Source of the DNA: Costus lasius
Taxonomy: Eukaryota > Streptophyta > Magnoliopsida > Zingiberales > Costaceae
DNA length: 64,000 nucleotides
Direction: 5' to 3'
NCBI GenBank assembly: GCA_027563935.2
Contig: CM050451.1
Span: 101,149,565 to 101,213,564, forward strand
The notes beneath the pieces are model-generated. The model was not told the origin of the DNA. It saw only the letters and a list, made by a program, of their open reading frames with translations, and ran no database searches. Both the position numbers and the translations under genes were made by a program. Numbering within the stretch: the first letter of the stretch is position 1; each line of letters opens with the position of its first letter. This document shows, piece after piece, positions 19,727-33,800 of the stretch.

Positions 19727-22700
19727 TGTAACATCCCACATACTTAACCCCAAGCAAATAACACAATCGCAAAAGTAATAGGATGTTTCATATAAGATCG
19801 ATCAAATGCTAGGTAAAACCGAGTTCAAGAAAAACACGATCTAAAAATTTTCAAAACTCCAAACACATAAAATCTTCGAATCACAAATCTCATAAATCAC
19901 ATAAAGGTACCTGCCACCACGCAATACGTGCACTAGACATATGCACGTTACAGTTGTATCAAAACCGATTGCAAAAATACACATCAACTCCAGTTTCAAA
20001 ACAAATCCACAAAATCGATTTTATAAACTAATACCAAACACCGAAACCAGGCTAAAGCCCGCGGTGACACAAAAAAATCAGACTCGTAAAACCGCCACAA
20101 TCTGGCATCACAAGTTCACGTAGTTCACATCATTCATATCACATGGTTCACATAATGCATATAATTCACAGGGTTTAGCCACAACCGGCATCATAAGTAT
20201 AAACACATTAAGGCCACAACCGGCATCATAAATTCATTAAGCATAAATCACAGCATCCATGTAATGCTAACTGCGCCCCTGCTCTACACCTGAAAATAGT
20301 GAGGGGTGAGCTACACAGCCCAGTGAGTGGATAGTTTAATTGACCATCCATAACATACACTCAAAAACATAGGCAAATTGTTTTAAAAATCTTTAACAGG
20401 ATATTATGTCAAGATATAACAACATAAAGAAACAGAAGTCATATAGATATCCAGATGTACACACCAACATATAACAACTTAGGTTCTAGGGTTATACTAT
20501 AAACCAACCGAACACATATATTCTAAACCAACTAAACATACCAACACACTTATAACCTAGTTGTCCAGCATATTCACAAAGTGACCAATATGGTCTAACC
20601 CGGCTTGGCCAAAGCACTGGGAGCTGCAAAATCTCGTGCAACACATAAACATGGACAGTGAATAGAATCAGGAGGTGGCCCCCGTCAGGTCACGACGTGG
20701 CACGCTGGTCTATCACGCCATAACATAAAACGAGAATAGAATCAGGAGGTGGCCCCCGTCAGGTCACGACGTGGCACGCTGGTCTATCACGCCATAACAT
20801 AAAACGAGAATGATGACATCAAGAGGTGGCCCCTGTCTGACCAAGACATGGCACTTTGGGTCTTATATCATTCCCAACACATAAAAGAGTAATGACATCA
20901 AGAGGTGGCCCCTGTCCGACCAAGACATGGCACTTTGGGTCAAAACCCGTTCTCCCAAAAGGTTCCTACTGGACAACACACATATCTTATTTCATAATTT
21001 CACATAGGTGGACATATTTCACAAAGGTGGACTCCTAAGTGTCAACTTGACTCTAGGATAGCCATCACAAAAATCACATCGGACAGGCTGAACTTCAACC
21101 CCCATCACAATAATCATAATAGGCAGGTTGAACATCAACCCCCTCACATATCACAGTATAGGGCTGAAATTCAAACCCTTCACATATTACATAAGAACTA
21201 TCCCCTTGAGTTCATAGTCACACCTAGCCTTAGTCCTAACCATCACATGACCACATAATTTTCCAAAAACACAACCCCACATAATTATCAAAGAATCACA
21301 TAATGAATATTACATAGTGTAGTCCTTATATTTCATGCTGATTAGTTCAGTGTAATCTTGCTATATTATCACCCAATTCTTCTCAAACAAGGGTACATGC
21401 TACACTCATAAAGAAACATAAAATTACAACAAGCATTCATCATAAAATCAACATAAAATGTAATACATACAAATTACCACAATTTATCAAACAATCCATA
21501 AATACACATAAAGGAATATTCATGATTTGCATTTAACAAGCATCCAAAAATTGACATAAAAATCATGTATTCATATTAATTACTACATGTGATCCACGGT
21601 TAACATAACATATTATTTACTAAATTTTAAACCTTAGTTAACATCAATCTCATGCTCAAAATCATTGATTTAAAACCTCCTAAATTCCATAAAAGAATAC
21701 CTTAACTTTCATGTTGCTAACTTTCGGATTTCATAAATAAAATCATCAAAATTTCGGTTTTCAAAATATACACACATTTGCCAAATTTCGGTTTTCACAA
21801 AAATACATCTTAATTCCATTGTTAGCATGATAAAATTCCCAACTTAAATCAAACCCTTAGTTAACAAGAATCATCATGAATAAATTAGGTTTTCATTATA
21901 AATATCTCCTTGCCATTTTCGATTCTTCACATGAGATATACATCCATTAAACTTTCGGTTTTTCATGTTATATATATACCTTTGCATAAATTCGGTTTTT
22001 CATCAAAATAAGAAGATCTTAAATTCGGTATTTAACATGGTGAAATCTTGAATTTCGATTTAGCATGATCAAATTTCTAATCAATCTCATGCATCAATTA
22101 ATACAACCAAATTACTAGAAATCAAAAAAACACTCCACTCACCTCTTAAACCGTGAACACAAGGATGAAAACCCTTCCAAAATTTCGTCCAAAGCCTTGG
22201 GGTCGCCCAAAGGATCTCCAAGACTCACCAAGGAAATTTCTTCACTTCAAGAAGATCGCCAAGAGGAAGAAGATGAAGAAGAAACACCAAAAAAAATCGC
22301 CTCCAAGCTTTCCAAGAGTCGCCAAGTTCTTTCAAGCCGCCACCTCAATTTTCTCAAGACTCCAAAATCCCCACTAATCTCACCCTAATCGATATTATCA
22401 CTTAAACTTTGGGTTTTAAAATTTTAAACCCATTAACCAATTTATTCCAATAGGGTTTAACCCATTTAACTAAAAAATTTTGAATTTTAAACCCAATAAC
22501 CCAATATCTCATAATTAACTAATTATTTAATTAACTTAACCATTAACCAATCACTTAACGAAAATCCATTAAGGATTTAACTAACATCCAATAAGGATTT
22601 AATTATCCAATAGAGTATAATTAATTAACCAATAAGGTCTAATTAATTAACTTAAAATTTGCAACCCAAAATCCTAATTAATTTATCACAAACAACCAAT

Positions 22701-22885
22701 GATAATTTATCATAAATTAACAGTCAATAATCAAACAAATAATCTCTAATTAATTTACTATCAACCAATACATAAAAATATCACAATCAATAATTTTATT
22801 TAAATCATGAACAAAATATCACAGTTACTGATTTTATTTAAATCCAAATAATGCTTACCAGAACTTAAGATCCTTGGATCTTACA
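19727..22885 (-). repeat. Gypsy-F 3' LTR
   Basis: 3159 bp, ends TGTAA/TTACA, matching 27667-30825. It contains a four-unit repeat at 20660-20942 (period 74-79 bp, core GAGGTGGCCCC). Three shorter repeats of the form GGCAGGTTGAACATCAACC follow (about 21080-21180). The far half is AT-rich with many CCAAT/TTAATTA runs. At the LTR start on the coding strand there is a 16-base inverted repeat AAGATCC-AA-GGATCTT, two bases in from the terminus. Lysine-rich small ORFs near 22150-22390 occur in both LTR copies and are not called genes. Confidence 0.95.
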
Positions 22886-22899
22886 TTCCTCCCTCCTTA
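22886..22899 (-). other. Gypsy-F polypurine tract
   Basis: On the coding strand it reads AAGGAGGGAGGAA, directly against the 3' LTR start. This is the expected plus-strand primer. Confidence 0.85.
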
Positions 22900-22914
22900 T
22901 AGAGCTTTAGTCCT

Positions 22915-25900
22915 CTAAAGCTCAGCATCCATATCATTAAAGAGGTAAGCATAATTTTTCCTCATATCAGCTTCAGTCTCCCAAGTCGCTTCTTCAACCG
23001 ACTGATGTCCCCAGATAACCTTTACCAAAGGTATAGTCTTGTTCCTCAGAACTTTATCCTTTCTATCCACAATCCGGAGAGGTCTTTCCTCAAAGGTTAA
23101 ATCACTCTGAATCTGAAGAGGTTCCAACTCCAACACATGAGATGGATCAGGATAATATTTCCTCAAAGCAGAGACATGGAATACATTATGCACATGATCC
23201 ATAGCAGGAGGTAAAGCCAATCGGTAAGCCACTGGACCAACTCTCTCAACAATATCAAAAGGGCCTACAAACCTAGGGCTCAACTTGCCCTTTTTGCCAA
23301 ACCTCATAACACCCTTAGTAGGCGACACCTTCAAGAACACATGGTCTCCTACCATAAACTCCAAAGGACGACGTCGGTCATCAGCATAACTCTTCTGTCT
23401 GTCCCGAGCAATTTTCAGCTTATCCTGGATTTCTCTGACCTTATCAGTAGTCTCCTATACTGCATCAGATCTCAAAATCCTCCTGTCACCAGTTTCCTCC
23501 CAACACAAGGGAGTCCTACACCTTCTTCCATACAAAGCCTCATAAGGAGCCATCTGAATACTGGAGTGGAAACTATTATTATAAGTGAACTCTATCAAAG
23601 ATAGATCCCGGTTCCACTCAGAACTCCAATCAACCACATAGGCTCTCAACAAATCCTCTAGAGTCTGTATAGTACGCTCCGTCTGGCCATCAGACTGAGG
23701 ATGGTATGCTGTACTAAAACTCAACTTAGTACCCAAACCCTCCTGTAAACTCCTCCAAAATCTGGACAAAAATCGAGAGTCCCTATCAGACACAATATCA
23801 ACAGGCACTCCATGCAGTCTAACTATCTCATCAATGTACAATCTGGCCAGTCTCTCTAAAGAATAAGTCATTTTAATCGGAAGAAAATGGGCTGATTTGG
23901 TGAGTCTATCAACAATCACCCAAACAGCATCATGACCCAATCTGGTTCTGGGCAAGCCACACACAAAATCCATACTAATGCTTTCCCACTTCCACTCAGG
24001 AATAGGAAGAGGCTGCAACAAACCACCAGGCTTCTGGTGTTCGGCCTTTATAGTCTGACAGGTCAAACACCTAGAGACAAAATCAAGCACTTCTTTCTTC
24101 ATACCCGGCCACCAAAAACTTTTCTTGAGGTCTTGATACATCTTAGTCACGCCAGGATGTAGAGAATATTTGGAGTTATGGCTGTCCTCCAATATTTCTT
24201 TCCTCAAGCTCGGTTCCTCAGGGACACATACCCTTCCACGAAACCGAAGAATACCATCAGCAGACAAGCTAAAATCCTGAAATGCGCCATCAACCAGACT
24301 ATCCCTGATCTGAACTAATTTCGGATCCACAGACTGCTGATCTCTGATCTTCTGTAACAGGGTAGACTGTACTCTGAGAAAAGCCACATAGCCAGTCTGA
24401 ACTTTAGGAGAAACACTGATCCTGAGATCTCTGAACTCCTGCAGTAACTGCCATTCACTGACCCGTAGTGCAGCTACTGAAGTAACTGGATGTCTACTCA
24501 GTGCATCCGCCACCACATTGGCCTTTCCAGCCTGATACTGAATAGAGAAGTCATAATCTTTAATCAATTCCATCCATCTCCTCTGCCTCATGTTCAACTC
24601 CTTCTGAGTGAAGATGTACTTGAGACTCTGGTGATCGGTGAACAGATCAAACTCCTGACCCAACAAATAATGACGCCATATCTTCAAAGCAAAGACTACG
24701 GCCGCCAACTCTAAATCATGAGTAGGATAGTTCAGTTCATACTCCTTCAATTGTCTCGAAGCATAGGCTACCACAGAACCCTTCTGCATCAAGACACAAC
24801 CCAGTCCTTTGCCTGAAGCATCAGTATAAACAGTAAACCTTTCCCCATCACTAGGAATAATGAGGATCGGTGTACTAGTCAATCTTCTTTTCAGCTCCTG
24901 GAAGCTCTCTTCACACTTGTCATCCCAAACAAACTTGGCCTCCTTTCTGGTCAATTTGGTTAAAGGACCCGCCAGCTTGGAGAATCCCTCAACAAATCGC
25001 CGGTAGTAACCTGCTAAACCCAGAAAACTCCTGATCTCAGTAGCACTAGTAGGTCTTCCCCAATCAAGGATAGCTTGTACTTTAACAGGATCCACAGACA
25101 CTCCCTGACCAGAAATCACATGTCCCAGAAAACTGATCTTCTCTAGCCAGAACTCACACTTACTAGCCTTGGCATATAACCGTTTCTTCCTCAGAACCTC
25201 CAGCACTTTGCGCAAATCCCTGACATGATCTGAAGTAGTCCGTGAGTATACCAAAATATCGTCTATAAAGACTACTACACAAGAGTCAAGCAACTCATGG
25301 AATACCCTGTTCATCAAATCCATGAAGACAGCAGGTGCATTCGTCAGTCCAAAAGGCATGACTAAAAATTCGAAATGCCCATACCTGGTCCTGAAAGCAG
25401 TCTTAAATATATCCTCATCCTTGACTCTAAGCTGATAATACCCTGATCTCAGATCAATCTTAGAGAACACTGTAGCTCCCTGTAACTGGTCAAACAGATC
25501 ATCAATTCTGGGAAGAGGATACTTATTCTTAATGGTCACTTGATTCAACTGCCTGTAGTCTATACACATCCTCAGGGTTCCATCTTTCTTCTTCACAAAC
25601 AACACTGGCGCTCCCCAGGGAGAAACACTAGGCCGGATGTACCCTTTTTCCAGCAACTCTTCCAGTTGCTTCTTAAGCTCGGCCAACTCTGAAGTAGCCA
25701 TACGATAAGGAGCTCTGGAGATAGGTGCCGTACCTGGCGCCAACTCAATGCCAAACTCCACTTCTCTAACTGGTGGTAAACCTGAAAATTCCTCAGAGAA
25801 CACATCAGGAAACTCTTTCACCACTGCCATCTGAGTCAGATCAGAATTAGAATCATCCTGCTCCTTGACATGTGCAAGATAACCCTTGCACCCACTAGCA

Positions 25901-27519
25901 AGTAACTTCCTGGCCTGCAGGAAAGATATCACATGTGGTCCTTGGTCTGACACTAGACCTCTCACAAAAATCCGATTCCCATCAAGCATATTCAAAGTGA
26001 TCACTTTCTCAAAGCAATCCACAGAGGCATGATGTGAAGACAACCAATCCATTCCTAGGATGACATCATAATCTTGCATGTCTAAAAGGATTAGATCTAC
26101 CAAAAACTCATAACCCTCTACATGTACTACACAGTCAGCACAAACAGTGTCTGTAGACAATGACTTTCCCAAAGGAGTACTAACAGACACAGCATAATCT
26201 AGCATCTTAGGTACAACAGGTAAACATGCAGCAAACTTAACAGAGACAAAAGACAAGTTTGCACCAGGATCAAATAGAATGCGAGCTAACTGATCAAATA
26301 CAAATAATGTACCTTCCACAACGGATCGGGAAGCTCGTGTATCCTTCTCAGCCACAGCATAAACTCTAGTCTGGACTGTAGGCTTATCTGCGCCTCTAGG
26401 CTGCATCTCAGGCTCCTTGCAGTCCCTGGCCATGTGCCCAGGTTTCTTACATTTGAAGCACACGCCATTCTTCCTATGACAATCTTTCATTAGATGTCCC
26501 CTGAGCCCACAATAACTACAAGTCCGGTCCTCTGTGACATTGGTTCTCACGTCCCTGGCATCCCTGAACTGCTGTGGTGCATCCCTGGACTGCTGCGGTG
26601 TCTTGTAAGAGTAAGGCTTAAACCGGCTCCTCTTGTAGTCCTTATGCCTAGGGTATTTCTTACCCTTGCCGCCACTGCCATGCTGAGGAACCACCGCCTC
26701 CACTGCAGGAATCACTGTCACGGCAGCATGAGAACTCCTCTCAGCTATGTATCTCTCAATAGTGCGTGCTCGACCAACTGTCTCAACATAGGTCTCCAAG
26801 TGCTGAGCACCAACCTGCTCCCTAATATCCCATCTGAGACCTTTGAGAAACTTGGTAGCTCTCCTCTTTTCAGTATTTATCAGATGAGGAGCATACTTTC
26901 CTAATTTCGTGAACTGTAGCTCATACTGGTCCACTGTCATATCACCCTGCTCCAGATGAATAAAAGCCACCTCTCGGTCCTCCACCAAGCTGTCTGGGAA
27001 GTACTTCTCATTAAATTGAGACAAGAAATAAGGCCAATCCACTATCTCATGTCTTTCTGCTGCTAGCCTCACCACACCTTTCCACCACTCGTCTGCGTCA
27101 CCACGCATCATATAAGTGGCCAGACACAGCTTGTCTTCATCCGAGCAACGCATAACTTGGAAAATCTTGTCCAAGCACAACTGCCAGTTCTCAGCAGTGC
27201 TGGATTCTGAGCCCCCATAAAATGAGCTAGGACCCAGTTTCTGAAATTCACTCACAAGTGAAGCATAGCGCCTGTGAGCACCCTCCTGAGAGTCATCCCC
27301 CACTGCTCTAGTAGTAGTCTGGGGTCTCTCCTGAGCCAGCTGCTGCAAAAGCTGCTGTTGCGCCTCTTGATGCTGAGTCTGCTGCTGCTGCAGCATCTGA
27401 GCTTGCCTCTCAATCATGGCACCTTGTTGCTGTACCATGCCAGTCAAAGCCTCAATAGTCCTAGTGAGATTCGGGGTCTGCTCGCCCTCATCACTAGCAT
27501 TACCTCTGGTTCGCACCAT
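22915..27519 (-). pseudogene. Gypsy-F gag-pol polyprotein with one internal stop
   Basis: One frame of 1534 codons, interrupted only by TAG at codon 1355 (23455-23457). In order: a Q-rich probable coiled coil (residues 20-62); the gag core (about 85-260); two zinc knuckles (334-347 and 354-367, both C-C-H-C); aspartic protease with its Asp in LFDPGA (417); RT with FIDD at 751-754; RNase H (YTDASGKG); integrase with [13 protein letters not shown] zinc binding and the DDE residues in [14 protein letters not shown] and DGQTER. The stop lies between the integrase core and the C-terminal domain. A chromodomain ends the protein (KVIWGHQSVEEATWETEADM). The stop would remove the targeting domain and part of integrase. 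CAG to TAG is a C-to-T change, as methylated plant transposons tend to gain. Confidence 0.93.
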
Positions 27520-27666
27520 CTTAAATTCAGATTCCTACACACACATATCATAGTCACACACATATCATAGTCAGGAAAACAAACATAACCTATTAGGTGT
27601 CTAGCAATACACAAACATGTTTTCCCCAAACTAAGTTTTAGCTAGCCAACTCCTCTGATACCATTC
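27520..27666 (-). other. Gypsy-F leader and primer-binding site
   Basis: Short 5' leader. On the coding strand, TGGTATCAGAG (27653-27663) lies three bases inside the 5' LTR and matches the 3' end complement of plant initiator tRNA-Met over 11 bases. The gag start at 27519 is the first long-frame Met after it. Confidence 0.9.
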
Positions 27667-30600
27667 TGTAACATCCCACATACTTAACCCCAAGCAAATA
27701 ACACAATCGCAAAAGTAATAGGATGTTTCATATAAGATCGATCAAATGCTAGGTAAAACCGAGTTCAAGAAAAACACGATCTGAAAATTTTCAAAACTCC
27801 AAACACATAAAATCTTCGAATCACAAATCTCATAAATCACATAAAGGTACCTGCCACCACGCAATACGTGCACTAGACATATGCACGTTACAGTTGTATC
27901 AAAACCGATTGCAAAAATACACATCAACTCCAGTTTCAAAACAAATCCACAAAATCGATTTTATAAACTAATACCAAACACCGAAACCAGGCTAAAGCCC
28001 GCGGTGACACAAAAAAATCAGACTCGTAAAACCGCCACAATCTGGCATCACAAGTTCACGTAGTTCACATCATTCATATCACATGGTTCACATAATGCAT
28101 ATAATTCACAGGGTTTAGCCACAACCGGCATCATAAGTATAAACACATTAAGGCCACAACCGGCATCATAAATTCATTAAGCATAAATCACAGCATCCAT
28201 GTAATGCTAACTGCGCCCCTGCTCTACACCTGAAAATAGTGAGGGGTGAGCTACACAGCCCAGTGAGTGGATAGTTTAATTGACCATCCATAACATACAC
28301 TCAAAAACATAGGCAAATTGTTTTAAAAATCTTTAACAGGATATTATGTCAAGATATAACAACATAAAGAAACAGAAGTCATATAGATATCCAGATGTAC
28401 ACACCAACATATAACAACTTAGGTTCTAGGGTTATACTATAAACCAACCGAACACATATATTCTAAACCAACTAAACATACCAACACACTTATAACCTAG
28501 TTGTCCAGCATATTCACAAAGTGACCAATATGGTCTAACCCGGCTTGGCCAAAGCACTGGGAGCTGCAAAATCTCGTGCAACACATAAACATGGACAGTG
28601 AATAGAATCAGGAGGTGGCCCCCGTCAGGTCACGACGTGGCACGCTGGTCTATCACGCCATAACATAAAACGAGAATAGAATCAGGAGGTGGCCCCCGTC
28701 AGGTCACGACGTGGCACGCTGGTCTATCACGCCATAACATAAAACGAGAATGATGACATCAAGAGGTGGCCCCTGTCTGACCAAGACATGGCACTTTGGG
28801 TCTTATATCATTCCCAACACATAAAAGAGTAATGACATCAAGAGGTGGCCCCTGTCCGACCAAGACATGGCACTTTGGGTCAAAACCCGTTCTCCCAAAA
28901 GGTTCCTACTGGACAACACACATATCTTATTTCATAATTTCACATAGGTGGACATATTTCACAAAGGTGGACTCCTAAGTGTCAACTTGACTCTAGGATA
29001 GCCATCACAAAAATCACATCGGACAGGCTGAACTTCAACCCCCATCACAATAATCATAATAGGCAGGTTGAACATCAACCCCCTCACATATCACAGTATA
29101 GGGCTGAAATTCAAACCCTTCACATATTACATAAGAACTATCCCCTTGAGTTCATAGTCACACCTAGCCTTAGTCCTAACCATCACATGACCACATAATT
29201 TTCCAAAAACACAACCCCACATAATTATCAAAGAATCACATAATGAATATTACATAGTGTAGTCCTTATATTTCATGCTGATTAGTTCAGTGTAATCTTG
29301 CTATATTATCACCCAATTCTTCTCAAACAAGGGTACATGCTACACTCATAAAGAAACATAAAATTACAACAAGCATTCATCATAAAATCAACATAAAATG
29401 TAATACATACAAATTACCACAATTTATCAAACAATCCATAAATACACATAAAGGAATATTCATGATTTGCATTTAACAAGCATCCAAAAATTGACATAAA
29501 AATCATGTATTCATATTAATTACTACATGTGATCCACGGTTAACATAACATATTATTTACTAAATTTTAAACCTTAGTTAACATCAATCTCATGCTCAAA
29601 ATCATTGATTTAAAACCTCCTAAATTCCATAAAAGAATACCTTAACTTTCATGTTGCTAACTTTCGGATTTCATAAATAAAATCATCAAAATTTCGGTTT
29701 TCAAAATATACACACATTTGCCAAATTTCGGTTTTCACAAAAATACATCTTAATTCCATTGTTAGCATGATAAAATTCCCAACTTAAATCAAACCCTTAG
29801 TTAACAAGAATCATCATGAATAAATTAGGTTTTCATTATAAATATCTCCTTGCCATTTTCGATTCTTCACATGAGATATACATCCATTAAACTTTCGGTT
29901 TTTCATGTTATATATATACCTTTGCATAAATTCGGTTTTTCATCAAAATAAGAAGATCTTAAATTCGGTATTTAACATGGTGAAATCTTGAATTTCGATT
30001 TAGCATGATCAAATTTCTAATCAATCTCATGCATCAATTAATACAACCAAATTACTAGAAATCAAAAAAACACTCCACTCACCTCTTAAACCGTGAACAC
30101 AAGGATGAAAACCCTTCCAAAATTTCGTCCAAAGCCTTGGGGTCGCCCAAAGGATCTCCAAGACTCACCAAGGAAATTTCTTCACTTCAAGAAGATCGCC
30201 AAGAGGAAGAAGATGAAGAAGAAACACCAAAAAAAATCGCCTCCAAGCTTTCCAAGAGTCGCCAAGTTCTTTCAAGCCGCCACCTCAATTTTCTCAAGAC
30301 TCCAAAATCCCCACTAATCTCACCCTAATCGATATTATCACTTAAACTTTGGGTTTTAAAATTTTAAACCCATTAACCAATTTATTCCAATAGGGTTTAA
30401 CCCATTTAACTAAAAAATTTCAAATTTTAAACCCAATAACCCAATATCTCATAATTAACTAATTATTTAATTAACTTAACCATTAACCAATCACTTAACG
30501 AAAATCCATTAAGGATTTAACTAACATCCAATAAGGATTTAATTATCCAATAGAGTATAATTAATTAACCAATAAGGTCTAATTAATTAACTTAAAATTT

Positions 30601-30825
30601 GCAACCCAAAATCCTAATTAATTTATCACAAACAACCAATGATAATTTATCATAAATTAACAGTCAATAATCAAACAAATAATCTCTAATTAATTTACTA
30701 TCAACCAATACATAAAAATATCACAATCAATAATTTTATTTAAATCATGAACAAAATATCACAGTTACTGATTTTATTTAAATCCAAATAATGCTTACCA
30801 GAACTTAAGATCCTTGGATCTTACA
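27667..30825 (-). repeat. Gypsy-F 5' LTR
   Basis: 3159 bp, same length as the copy at 19727-22885. I find one difference at about 27783 and a two-base difference at about 30421, and no indels. This copy would drive transcription of the element. The repeat block, palindromic start and AT-rich half are as in the other LTR. Confidence 0.95.
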
Positions 30826-33800
30826 GGCATAGTTGGCTTGCGCTCCATCCAAGGTTTTACTCGCATAATAGATAGCATGCAACTTCCCATCCTTGCGCTG
30901 CCCTAGAACTGCGCCAACCGCAAAATCACTCACGTCGCACATCAACTCGAATGGCCGTGACCAATCTGGGGGCTGCATAATAGGAGCAGAAGTTAATGAT
31001 GCCTTCAGTTTGCAAAAAGCAGTCAAACAATCTTGATCAAAAATAAATGGAGCATCTTTAGCAAGGAGATTAGTAAGGGGTTTAGAAATAATGGAAAAGT
31101 CTTTGATAAACCGACGGTAAAATCCAGCATGTCCAAGGAAGCTACGGACTCCCTTCACCGTAGAAGGAGGTGACATCTTTTCTATAACATCTACTTTGGC
31201 TTTATCCACCTCGATACCGCGCTCAGATATCAAGTGCCCTAGGACAATACATTCTTTGACCATAAAATGACATTTTTCCCAATTAAGGACTAAGTCTACC
31301 TCCTCACATCTCTGCAAAATCTTTGATAAGTTCGTTAAACAAGCATCAAAAGAGGATCCGTAAACTGAAAAATCATCCATAAACACATCCATAATCTTTT
31401 CAAGGTGATCGGAAAAAATTGCCATCATGCACCGTTGAAACGTGGCGGGTGCATTGCATAGCCCGAATGGCATGCGCCGGTATGCGAACGTCCCGTACGG
31501 GCATGTGAACGTTGTCTTTTCTTAATCGTCCGGATGTATCGGGATTTGAAAGAATCCTGAAAAACCATCCAAGAAACAGAAATGTGAGTTACATGCTAAG
31601 CGTTCTAATATTTGATCAATGAACGGAAGCGGAAAATGATCTTTTCGGGTGGCCGTGTTCAATTTTCGGTAATCTATACACATGCGCCACCCGGTTACCG
31701 TTCGCGTAGGAATCAGCTCATTATTTTCATTCTCGACCACTGTCACTCCCCCTTTCTTCGGGACCACATGAACGGGGCTAACCCATTTGCTGTCCGAGAT
31801 CAGGTAGATCACCCCGGCGTCCAAAAGTTTGAGTATCTCTTTTTTGACAACATCTTTCATATTAGGATTTAAACGTCTTTGACATTCCACAGTGGGCTTA
31901 CTCCCCTCTTCTAGGAAGATCCTGTGCATACAAAGAGATGGGTTAATACCCTTGATATCATCAATAGAATATCCAATTACCTTCTTTCGTCGTTTAAGCT
32001 CTTCAAGAAGAAGTTGAGTTTGGTACTTACTTAAGTTCGCATCGACGATAACCGGAAGGGTAGAGTCATCACTAAGGAATTCATACCTTAGGTTATTCGG
32101 TAGGGCTTTAAGTTCAATCTTTTGTGCGGTGATTACCTCCGGTTTCGCTATACTTGGAAACTCCAACGTCTCTCTCTTGCTTTCAATTTTTGTAGTGGAG
32201 TCGAGTAATTTCGTGTATGCTTCTTTCTCATCTTCGGCGCTAGTATTTTCTTCATTGAGCAAGCACCTCTCAAGCGGGTCTTCTCGACTTCGTACCACAT
32301 CGGAGCCGTCCGGTATGGTTTCCAACACATCGATACTACAGCACGAACCTGCAAGGCAAGGTTTCTTTAGACTTTCCGAAAGATCAAACTCGATGGTTTC
32401 CTCACCTATCTTCAAAGTAAGTCGCCCGTTTTTCACGTCAATGATCGCGCCTGCAGTGGCTAAAAACGGTCTCCCTAAAATTATTGGGAGACGGCGATCC
32501 TCCTCCATTTCTAAAACTACGAAATCAGCAGGAACAAAAAACTTACCCACTCGAATGGGCACATCTTCCAATATGCCCACCGGATATCTTACCGAGCGAT
32601 CGGCGAGTTGAAGCGAGATTGTAGTCGGTTTGAGTTCCCCAAGTTCTAGCTTTTCAAATATGGAGTAGGGCATCAAGCTGACGCTTGCGCCCAAGTTGCA
32701 CAAGGCACGGTCAAAGGTCATGGCACCAACGGAGCACGGTATGGAAAAGCTCCCGGGGTCCTTAAGCTTCGGGGGAAGCTTATTTTGAATGATTGCGCTA
32801 CACTCCTCGGTTAGCGCCACCGTTCCTTGTTCATCAATCTTTCTCTTATTGGAGAGGATGTCCTTGAGGAATTTTGCGTAGGTTGGCATCTGTGATAATG
32901 CGTCAGTAAAAGGAACATTGATGTATAATTTTTTTAGTACCTCAAGGAATTTTCCAAATTGTTTGTCCAACTTGGCTTTTGCCAAGCGTTGAGGAAACGG
33001 TACAGGTGGAACATATGGCGGTGGAGGAATGTAAACGGGCTGCTCATCATGTGTGCGATCAGACTCTTCCAACGGTGATGGGCCCCTTTGATTTCCACCT
33101 TGCTGTCCATCTCCATGATTGTTGTCCTTTTCCGGCTCAACCAACTGTTTGCCACTGCGCGTGGACACAGCGTTACAGTGCTCACGTGGGTTCTCTTCTG
33201 GTTGACCGCGCAGTTGTCCTTGAGGTCGGGATGATGCGGTAGCTTGCTGGGCAATCTGGGTTTCTAGCATTTTGTTGTGAGCTGCTAAGGCATCTATCTT
33301 GGAATTCATTTGACTGATGATCTCATTTTGTTTCGACTGTGCAATAGCCAAATTCTCTAGCATAGCCTCCAAATTCGATTTCTGGGGTTGGAGGTAGGGT
33401 TTTTGCTGAAAACCTGGTGGTTGGTGGTAAATTGCTTGAGGATTCGGTTGAGAAACCTGTGGTTGAAAACCGGGCTGGGAAATCTGTGGTTGATTCGTCC
33501 GGTAGGAGAAGTTGGGATGATTTCTCCATCCCGGGTTGTACGTGCTTGAAAACGGGTTATTTTGAGGCCTTTGGTTGAATTGATTCACTGCATTGATGGT
33601 CTCTTCCGGTTGATTTTGGGTGAGACATAAAAGTTGACACTCATATGATTTGTGACCTGTACAACCACATATCTCACGGGCAACTGCATTAACTTGATAC
33701 AATTGAGAAGGTTGAGAAGATGATGGAAAAGCATTTAAACGTAGTGCATTTAACTCTTGAGATAAAGAGTCTACCTTCTTTGCCAAAAAATCCATGGTAT

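Larger units (their letters stand above)
19727..30825 (-). mobile_element. Gypsy-F: Tekay/Del-like chromovirus, nested in Gypsy-E
   Basis: Complete 11,099-bp minus-strand Ty3/gypsy element: 5' LTR 27667-30825, initiator-tRNA-Met PBS, one long gag-pol frame (27519 down to 22915), PPT, and 3' LTR 19727-22885. It is flanked by GGCAT at 19722-19726 and 30826-30830. It interrupts the RNase H region of Gypsy-E. The C-terminal chromodomain and the TGTAA/TTACA long LTRs suggest the Tekay/Del chromovirus branch. Both LTRs are 3159 bp and I see only three differences by eye, making this the youngest datable insertion here. One in-frame stop interrupts pol. Confidence 0.95.

Noticed and set aside
18108..19772. 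Treating this as a stand-alone 554-codon gene
   Set aside because: The first 15 codons are Gypsy-F LTR sequence; the true frame begins in the other half of Gypsy-E beyond F.
22153..22388. Lysine-rich small ORFs in Gypsy-F LTRs (also 30093-30328)
   Set aside because: Low-complexity, inside both LTR copies, antisense to the element's coding strand.
26494..26904. 136-codon ORF opposite Gypsy-F gag, and similar antisense ORFs in pol regions
   Set aside because: They are shadows of the strong coding frame on the other strand.
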